From contig JAAXHE010000355.1 of assembly GCA_012271065.1 (NCBI GenBank), positions 1 through 11,961 of the forward strand: a stretch of 11,961 nt of DNA, written 5' to 3'. Of this stretch, positions 8,358-11,961 are shown one piece after another. Source of the stretch: Candidatus Latescibacterota bacterium (GTDB lineage: Bacteria > Latescibacterota > UBA2968 > GCA-2709665). A program made the translations under genes and the position numbers. Below the pieces are notes generated by a model that was given only the letters and a program-made list of their open reading frames with translations, searched no databases and was not told the DNA's origin. Numbering within the stretch: position 1 is the stretch's first letter; each line of letters starts with the position of its first letter.

Positions 8358-8517
8358 CCCGGTTTCCGACTTTTCAAGCAGATTACTCGCGTGGGCAGAC
8401 ACAACCTTCCGGGGCCTCCCGGTAATACGACCGGTAGGAGCGATAAAAATACCCACGCCAGGAAATTCCGTTTGTGACATGGTCCGTCACGTTCGATCCT
8501 CCACAGTCCTGCCCACG
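8338..8517 (-). promoter_or_regulatory. Trp operon attenuator with competing RNA pairings
   Basis: Four complementary segments can be read in the leader RNA. Segment 1 (8458-8450, GCGTGGGTA, within codons W11 to Y14 of the leader peptide) can pair with segment 2 (8397-8389, TGCCCACGC) over 9 bp including one G-U. Segment 2 can instead pair with segment 3 (8356-8349, CGTGGGCA) over 8 bp, forming an antiterminator. Segment 3 otherwise forms the 5' arm of the terminator with segment 4 (8345-8338). The stop codon of the leader peptide lies 3 bases after segment 2, so a ribosome finishing the peptide would cover segment 2 and allow termination. A ribosome stalled at W11 or the first Tyr codons would cover segment 1 and favour the antiterminator. 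A further copy, CGTGGGCAG at 8517-8509, upstream of the ribosome site, also pairs perfectly with segment 2. Pairings were found by eye; energies were not computed. Confidence 0.85.
8383..8490 (-). CDS. Trp operon leader peptide, Tyr-rich (35 aa)
   Basis: A short gene inside the trpE leader: GTG start, 35 codons, TAA stop. A strong GGAGG (8502-8498) lies seven bases upstream, better than most ribosome sites in this operon. The central stretch SWRGYFYRSYRSYYRE (residues 10-25) has one Trp (W11), one Phe (F15) and five Tyr (14, 16, 19, 22, 23), interspersed with Arg and Ser. It ends EGCVCPRE. The composition and its exact fit to the alternative RNA structures mark it as an attenuation leader peptide, acting by being translated rather than as a product. 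The unusual point is that Tyr codons outnumber Trp five to one, in an operon that contains tyrS. Frames on either side encode nothing with such a pattern. Confidence 0.85.
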   Translation of the reverse strand: MTDHVTNGISWRGYFYRSYRSYYREAPEGCVCPRE

Positions 8518-8557
8518 TCGTACCGGGTGACGATAACAAACCGCTCCGGCATGAACG

Positions 8558-8571
8558 GTTTAACATTAAAC
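8558..8571. promoter_or_regulatory. Perfect palindrome over the trp -10 (possible operator)
   Basis: GTTTAATGTTAAAC is a 14-base inverted repeat (arms GTTTAA and TTAAAC around TG) that contains the proposed -10 hexamer. A repressor bound here would block the promoter. It does not match the E. coli TrpR or TyrR consensus as I know them, and A/T-rich palindromes arise by chance, so the regulator is unknown. Confidence 0.35.
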
Positions 8572-8591
8572 AATCACATCGAGAGTGTCAA
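8563..8591 (-). promoter_or_regulatory. Sigma70-type promoter of the trp operon
   Basis: Reading the minus strand, TTGACA (8591-8586) is a perfect -35, followed by a 17-base spacer and TAATGT (8568-8563) as a fair -10. Transcription would start near 8556, giving a leader of about 240 bases that includes the leader peptide and attenuator. Its position directly upstream of those elements supports the call. Confidence 0.7.
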
Positions 8592-8717
8592 GGAAATTCC
8601 ATATCCCGGCTCATTCGAAAACTTGGATAAACAGGATGGGCAGGACAAGATACGGAACGCATCCGGCAGAGCCCCGGCTCCGGATTAAGGTATCACCGGA
8701 TACATAGCGGTATCCAC
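8592..8717. other. Spacer between SDR gene and trp promoter, with two hairpins
   Basis: Two inverted repeats lie downstream of the SDR stop. GGATAC/GTATCC with a 6-base loop is at 8698-8715. At 8661-8685 there is an imperfect stem of ATCCG/CGGAT outside and GAGC/GCTC inside. Neither is followed by a T-run on either strand, so they are not standard intrinsic terminators, though they could stabilise the SDR transcript end or act with Rho. Confidence 0.4.
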
Positions 8718-9449
8718 TCAACCTCGTCCGACGTACAGCTGTCCTACCGGCAACACGATCGCCTCCAGCATGTTGACGTGGAGCGGCAGCGTCGCCATGG
8801 TTACCGCGGCCTGAGCCAATTCGTCCACCGTCATCATCGGCTCGTCGTCCGTGGGCGCGTCGGACTCCTGGCGGCGTTCGACCAGCGTGTTGCCGGGGTG
8901 CAGGCAGGAGCAGACGATCCCGTAGTCCCTGCCGTCAAGCGCCGTGGCATGTGTCAAGCCGGTAATTCCAAATTTGCTTGTGCTGTATGGAGCGGAATCC
9001 GGGCGGACACGCTGTGCGGAAATGCTGCCGATATTGATGATACGGCCTCCGCCCTGTTCCTTCATGATGCGAAACGCCGCCCGCGTGCAGAGAAAGGGTC
9101 CGCGCAGGTTCACCGCCATCGCCCAGTCCCAGGCTGAAGCGGAGAGCTCGTCGATCCGTCCCCCGTCAAAAGCGGCCGCGTTATTCACCAGCACATCCAC
9201 CCTCCCGAAACGCTCCATCGCTTTCGCGAACACCGATTCCACTTGCGATTCGTCGGTGACATCAGCCGGAGCGACGACCGCCTCCACGCCCTCCTTCCTC
9301 ATTTCTTCCGCCGCCGATTCAAGCTTTTCGACCGTTCTGGCCGTCAACACCAGGCTCGCGCCCTCTTTGGCGAATGCGCGCGCAATTCCCTTCCCGATTC
9401 CCTGATTTCCGCCGGTTACCACTGCGACTCTACCTTCGAGCTTTGACAT
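8718..9449 (-). CDS. Short-chain dehydrogenase/reductase (SDR), substrate unknown
   Basis: The 243-residue protein is a classical SDR, an NAD(P)(H)-dependent oxidoreductase with a single Rossmann fold. The cofactor motif is TGGNQGIG (12-19), with D63 in PADVTD and the structural NNAA at 89-92. The active site shows N114 in AVNLRGPF, S142 in INIGSISAQ, and YSTSK with Y155 and K159. R38 in the sequence TART after the second strand suggests a preference for NADP(H), an inference from known SDRs. ATG at 9449 has GGGAGG eight bases upstream; the open frame extends to 9524 but the extra residues are not SDR-like. It lies upstream of the trp promoter in the same direction with its own promoter. Many SDRs are annotated as 3-oxoacyl-ACP reductase, but nothing here proves that role. 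Confidence 0.93.
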   Translation of the reverse strand: MSKLEGRVAVVTGGNQGIGKGIARAFAKEGASLVLTARTVEKLESAAEEMRKEGVEAVVAPADVTDESQVESVFAKAMERFGRVDVLVNNAAAFDGGRIDELSASAWDWAMAVNLRGPFLCTRAAFRIMKEQGGGRIINIGSISAQRVRPDSAPYSTSKFGITGLTHATALDGRDYGIVCSCLHPGNTLVERRQESDAPTDDEPMMTVDELAQAAVTMATLPLHVNMLEAIVLPVGQLYVGRG

Positions 9450-9482
9450 ATCTAAAGCCTCCCGGCAACCCTTCATTAAGAA

Positions 9483-9508
9483 GGGACGGGAGATTGGCCT
9501 CCTGTCCC
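9483..9508 (-). promoter_or_regulatory. Strong hairpin in the SDR leader
   Basis: On the minus strand GGGACAGGAG and CTCCCGTCCC form a 10-bp stem (one G-U or U-G pair) around a 6-base loop, followed by TTCTTAAT. It lies 33 bases upstream of the SDR ATG and downstream of its proposed promoter. The short interrupted T-run makes it a weak terminator at best. It could be a 5' stabilising stem, an attenuator, or in the other direction a protein-binding inverted repeat. Confidence 0.5.
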
Positions 9509-9551
9509 GGAAACGTGTTCCCATATTGCATCAGCGGCAGAATGGTAAGAA

Positions 9552-9580
9552 ATTAAGGGGACAGAACACCGAAATGTCAA
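9552..9580 (-). promoter_or_regulatory. Putative promoter of the SDR gene
   Basis: The minus strand reads TTGACA (9580-9575), a 17-base spacer, then CTTAAT (9557-9552). The -35 is perfect and the -10 matches four of six consensus positions. Transcription would start near 9545, about 95 bases before the SDR ATG. Confidence 0.5.
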
Positions 9581-9597
9581 GTTGCGTTTGCGCGGGT

Positions 9598-9627
9598 TTG
9601 ATTCAACCGGAGCATTGAGTATATTAT
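9598..9627 (+). promoter_or_regulatory. Putative promoter of the membrane hydrolase gene
   Basis: TTGATT at 9598-9603 is followed by the A/T-rich TATATTAT at 9620-9627. This gives -10 candidates TATATT (16-base spacer) or TATTAT (18-base spacer). It lies about 75 bases before the hydrolase ATG and back to back with the SDR promoter. Confidence 0.45.
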
Positions 9628-9701
9628 TAATCTTGCGCTGAAGAGGCGTTGCGCGCGAAGACCGCTTGGATTTTTCAGACAGCTTCCTGGGGGCAAAAGG
9701 C

Positions 9702-10706
9702 ATGGATACCCCGACACACGGCCTGGTTGGCCGACTGGTTGCGCGGTCCGTGTGGCCGCAGAACCGGGGGTTTGTGAATCTGGTGACCGTTACCAGCATA
9801 TTGCCAGACGTGGATGTGTTCTTTTCAGGTGACGCGCTCGACAGCCTGCAGACGCACCGCGGGGTGACACATTCGTTCTTTGGCGCCGCAATCGGCGCGT
9901 TCGTCGTTGCCTGGGCTGTCCGGCGTTTCATACTCAAGGACGTCCCGTTCACAAAGCTGTATGCGGTCGCTCTCACCGGCTTGTTGCTGCACATACTGTT
10001 CGACATGGTAACCTCGTACGGCACCATGGTCCTTATGCCGTTTTCCAGGTACCGGGCGTTGTTCGACGTGCTGTTTGTTATCGACCCGTACCTGGATCTG
10101 ATTCTTATCGTCGGACTGGTTCTCGGGTGGAAGGTATGGCGGCCGAATGGGTACCGTCTCGGTTTGGCGGCGCTTACGGCTTATATGGTCTTCAATGTCG
10201 CCGTTTCGGGCATAACCTACCTGTATCTGGACCGCTGGGCAGCGGAACGGGGACTGACGCCTGCAGCGGCGGTTCCTGTGCCTTTTTCTCCTCTGCATCG
10301 GCGTGGAATCGTGTCTGGCGAGGAGGAATGGTACGAGGTGCCTGTGTCGTTGTTTTCAGGGGTTGCGGACTCGCCGAACGCCTACCGTTCGGCGCTTGCC
10401 GAGCCCCGTCTGGAACCCCTGTGGGAGCGGCGGGACGGGCGGATATATCGCTGGTTCGCGCGTTTTCCGGCGGTAGTCGAGTCCGGCGAAAGCGGGCGGG
10501 TGTTCGTGATTCACGATCTGCGGTTCGGGATTCGGCCCGACGCGCTGGGGTGGCTGGGTTCGCTGGCCTTGCAAACGGCGCTCGATCACAATCCGGAGTT
10601 TCTGAGCCGGCGGGCGTTCACACTGAGAGTTCGGCTCGACGAACGGGATCGGCTGAAGGAAGTGAGATATTCCGGCGGGGCGGTCGACCGCGATCGGAGG
10701 AATTGA
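9702..10706 (+). CDS. Membrane-bound metal-dependent hydrolase, YdjM/DUF457 family
   Basis: The 334-residue protein has the conserved histidine/aspartate pattern of this inner-membrane family: THGLVG (H6), SILPDVDVFF (D36, D38), THRGVTHSFFG (H52, H57), and LLLHILFDMVTSYGTMVLMPFSRYR (H97, D101). These residues are thought to bind metal. Hydrophobic stretches consistent with membrane helices occur near residues 58-76, 86-104, 128-146 and 152-176. A hydrophilic C-terminal part of about 150 residues follows, probably outside the membrane. The biological substrate of the family is unknown to me; E. coli YdjM is LexA-controlled. ATG at 9702 has GGGGG eight bases upstream; the frame opens earlier with TTG at 9666 but that part lacks family similarity. 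It is transcribed divergently from the SDR gene. I see no clear LexA-box in its upstream region. Confidence 0.88.
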   Translation: MDTPTHGLVGRLVARSVWPQNRGFVNLVTVTSILPDVDVFFSGDALDSLQTHRGVTHSFFGAAIGAFVVAWAVRRFILKDVPFTKLYAVALTGLLLHILFDMVTSYGTMVLMPFSRYRALFDVLFVIDPYLDLILIVGLVLGWKVWRPNGYRLGLAALTAYMVFNVAVSGITYLYLDRWAAERGLTPAAAVPVPFSPLHRRGIVSGEEEWYEVPVSLFSGVADSPNAYRSALAEPRLEPLWERRDGRIYRWFARFPAVVESGESGRVFVIHDLRFGIRPDALGWLGSLALQTALDHNPEFLSRRAFTLRVRLDERDRLKEVRYSGGAVDRDRRN

Positions 10707-11184
10707 GGAGCGTCGCGCCCAAACAGAAGAAAACATATTCTTAGACAAAAAATCTTGTATTCGAGTATCTCCGACCATTGCTGTCCAGGATAATTCGGCA
10801 CACCTGTCCAAAAACGAAAAAAGATCAACTACGAAAAACGCGAAATGGCGCGAAAAAAGGCATTAAGGCAACAGTATGACCAGGAAAGTCGGGAATTTAC
10901 TCGAAATAGGCAGCGGTGAAAATTGTCCGCGAACGGGTACCAATCGCAACCTGGTTTTCGTTATTCGGAACAAACCCGTACAAAATCGCCAATCGAAGCC
11001 ACTTTTCTAACCTCATCTCCATGAAACCCTCGGTTCTTGGACAGCAGTGACCTGGATTATTCATAAAAAAGGTAGTTTCCAAACCCAAGTCATTATATTC
11101 TGGTTACGAACAAGACAATAACACAATGAAAGAGGAGGAAACCACCGTATTTCCCCTATACCCACAAGCATTGGAGGCCCGAAC
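10707..11184. other. Gene-poor A+T-rich spacer with short repeats
   Basis: About 480 bases hold no gene I can support. The base composition changes to clearly more A+T-rich than the genes before it. Features seen are repeated CGAAA or CGAAAAA units at 10815, 10832, 10841 and 10851, which give phased A-tracts; CTGTCCA at 10781 and 10804; and the 8-base inverted pair GCTGTCCA (10780-10787) and TGGACAGC (11038-11045). A 63-codon minus-strand frame (11088-10897) has no clear start site and no similarity I recognise. A 44-codon plus-strand frame from the ATG at 10876 lacks a ribosome site. No T-run hairpin ending the hydrolase gene was found. Confidence 0.5.
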
Positions 11185-11376
11185 ATGAAAACTGAAATGA
11201 CAATGATCTATTGGAAATCGGACAAATTTTGGCTGGGAAAACTCCTGGAATACCCGGAAATAATGACACAGGGGAAAACCCTTGTGGAATTGGAAGAAAA
11301 CCTCAAAGATGCATATCTCTTAATGGCTATGGATGATGTACCAGAAGAATATCACACAAAGACGATCGCGATATGA
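11185..11376 (+). CDS. hicB: HicB-family antitoxin (short form)
   Basis: The 63-residue protein has the fold signature of HicB/UPF0150: MIYWKSDKFWLGKLLEYPEIMTQGKTLVELEENLKDAYLLMAMDD, an antiparallel strand pair (YWKSDKFWLGKLLEYP) followed by a helix that starts at T27LVELEENL. This partial RNase H-like domain binds and neutralises HicA. The protein ends soon after the helix, so the C-terminal DNA-binding domain (HTH or RHH) of long HicB proteins is missing; how the pair is autoregulated, if at all, is not visible. GGAGG lies seven bases before the ATG. The stop overlaps the hicA start by four bases (ATGA). Antitoxin-first order is the reverse of the E. coli hicAB locus but is seen in many short HicBA pairs. 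Confidence 0.87.
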   Translation: MKTEMTMIYWKSDKFWLGKLLEYPEIMTQGKTLVELEENLKDAYLLMAMDDVPEEYHTKTIAI

Positions 11377-11552
11377 AGCGAAGCCAATTTATCCGTCAAC
11401 TCTCGAAAGAAGGATGTACATTGCTGAGGCATGGCGCAAAACACGATATTTATTTAAATCCTGAAACAGGACAGAGACAGCCCGTTCCAAGACATTCCAA
11501 GATCGATGAAAAATTGGCCGGGCATATCAGAAGACAGTTGGGATTGCAGTAG
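11373..11552 (+). CDS. hicA: HicA-family mRNA interferase toxin
   Basis: This 59-residue basic protein has a dsRBD-like HicA pattern: MKRSQFIRQLSKEGCTLLRHGAKHDIYLNPETG then the PVPRHSKID motif and a final helix ending RRQLGLQ. H24 in GAKHDIY matches the conserved catalytic His of HicA RNases, which cleave mRNA in the cytoplasm until bound by HicB. The ATG is embedded in the hicB end (ATGA) and has no ribosome site of its own, so translation is probably coupled to hicB, which keeps antitoxin in excess. Length is typical of HicA (about 55-80 residues). The gene is intact, with no stop or missing key residue. Confidence 0.9.
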   Translation: MKRSQFIRQLSKEGCTLLRHGAKHDIYLNPETGQRQPVPRHSKIDEKLAGHIRRQLGLQ

Positions 11553-11578
11553 GTCGTTCTTACCGACGGAGCTTCTGC

Positions 11579-11788
11579 GTGACAAAGTCAATCATTCTAT
11601 TCTGTGCTTCCTGCTTCTTTTTTGCGTGCAATCAAAGCGAGGAAATGTCTCAAGAAAAGACACCACCTTTACAACGTTCAACCGTGCAAACGGAAAAGAA
11701 ACGGCGGTTACATATGGAGAAGGTGTCAGAGCTCCATCTGAAAGAAACCGAAGAAGCTCATATTGCCCGATTAATTCATGAATCGTGA
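11579..11788 (+). CDS. Putative small lipoprotein
   Basis: The 69-residue frame begins with GTG, with GGAG seven bases upstream. Its N-terminus is a short signal peptide: K3, then a hydrophobic stretch IILFCASCFFFA ending at C17 (FFAC), resembling a lipobox although Phe at -3 is unusual. After the putative lipid-modified Cys the chain is hydrophilic, rich in Glu and Lys, ending EEAHIARLIHES. No domain is recognised. It lies 26 bases after hicA. It could be a real exported peptide or a chance frame; a second overlapping frame exists but has neither a ribosome site nor a signal. A minus-strand frame here is also unconvincing. Confidence 0.45.
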   Translation: MTKSIILFCASCFFFACNQSEEMSQEKTPPLQRSTVQTEKKRRLHMEKVSELHLKETEEAHIARLIHES

Positions 11789-11961
11789 GAGGATGCAATT
11801 TAAGGAAGCAGAAAGAGCTTCCGAGTGAGAAGAGAAACGAAAGAGCGGGTTCTGTGACGGATTTGTCGTGTTCGAGCCGTTTTGGTGGCGCCTGCTGGCA
11901 GCACGATGACCGTGTGGCGTCAGGTGGCGATGAATCTCGCTGTGAAGAGCACAGACGTCTC
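11789..11961. other. Unassigned end of window
   Basis: The last bases return to a higher G+C. A 6-bp stem GGAAGC/GCTTCC with a 7-base loop is at 11804-11822, with no T-run. From about 11855 two plus-strand frames remain open to the edge, one starting with GTG, but no protein family is recognisable. A gene may begin here and continue outside. Confidence 0.3.

Noticed and set aside
8314..8556. T-box riboswitch or TRAP-type leader
   Set aside because: No T-box core (AGGGTGGNACCGCG-like) or specifier-loop pattern is visible, and no array of spaced GAG/UAG triplets for TRAP. The leader peptide and paired segments explain the region.
8327..8566. 79-codon frame in the trp leader containing two Trp codons (TTWAGLW)
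   Set aside because: It begins upstream of the GGAGG site, has no ribosome site of its own, and reads through the terminator. The 35-codon Tyr-rich frame fits the ribosome site and RNA structures far better.
9476..10027. 183-codon minus-strand frame upstream of the SDR gene
   Set aside because: It overlaps the start of the YdjM-like gene antisense and spans the proposed promoters. The composition is that of a shadow frame.
10720..10775. A/T-rich AAGAA/TTCTT repeat after the hydrolase gene as a terminator
   Set aside because: The stem is only five A/T pairs and no T-run follows in the right place.
10897..11088. 63-codon minus-strand frame in the A+T-rich spacer
   Set aside because: It has no good start or ribosome site and no recognisable similarity. 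It could be a gene relic, but nothing supports it.
11506..11781. Plus-strand 91-codon frame overlapping hicA end and the lipoprotein frame
   Set aside because: Its start lies inside hicA without a ribosome site and the product has no signal or domain. The 11579 frame is preferred.

Overview
The window reads as a bacterial chromosome segment of fairly high G+C with one dominant theme: a long tryptophan-biosynthesis operon on the minus strand. In the direction of transcription it runs leader peptide/attenuator, trpE (8313-6832), trpG, trpD, trpC, trpF, tyrS, a DmpG-like aldolase gene, and trpB (1284-79). The trpE-G-D-C-F-...-B order is the common full-operon order, but tyrosyl-tRNA synthetase and a DRE-TIM aldolase sit between trpF and trpB. 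trpA is not in the 78 bases left after trpB and may lie just outside. The phylum cannot be fixed from the sequence. The E. coli-like TyrRS, E. coli-style attenuation, a DUF457 membrane hydrolase and a possible lipoprotein suggest a Gram-negative, probably not a well-studied model.

The most interesting part is the roughly 240-base leader before trpE. It has a promoter with a perfect TTGACA -35, a strong GGAGG ribosome site, and a 35-codon leader peptide starting with GTG. The peptide has one Trp codon followed by a run rich in Tyr (SWRGYFYRSYRSYYRE). Three mutually exclusive RNA pairings and a rho-independent terminator (8-bp stem, nine U) end just before trpE. This is the full logic of ribosome-mediated attenuation, but the stall codons are mostly Tyr rather than a run of Trp. 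Since the operon also carries tyrS, the leader may let tyrosine (and tryptophan) charging control Trp synthesis and TyrRS together.

Upstream of the trp promoter, 8718-9449 (minus) encodes a short-chain dehydrogenase/reductase with its own promoter and a strong hairpin in its leader. Its promoter lies back to back with that of a plus-strand membrane-bound, metal-dependent hydrolase of the YdjM/DUF457 family (9702-10706).

From about 10710 the sequence becomes visibly more A+T-rich and gene-poor, as in an accessory region. It holds A-tracts, CTGTCCA repeats, a compact hicB-hicA toxin-antitoxin pair (11185-11552, antitoxin first, four-base overlap) and a small putative lipoprotein (11579-11788). 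The last ~170 bases have no gene that can be assigned. No tRNA, rRNA, CRISPR array or intact insertion sequence was seen.
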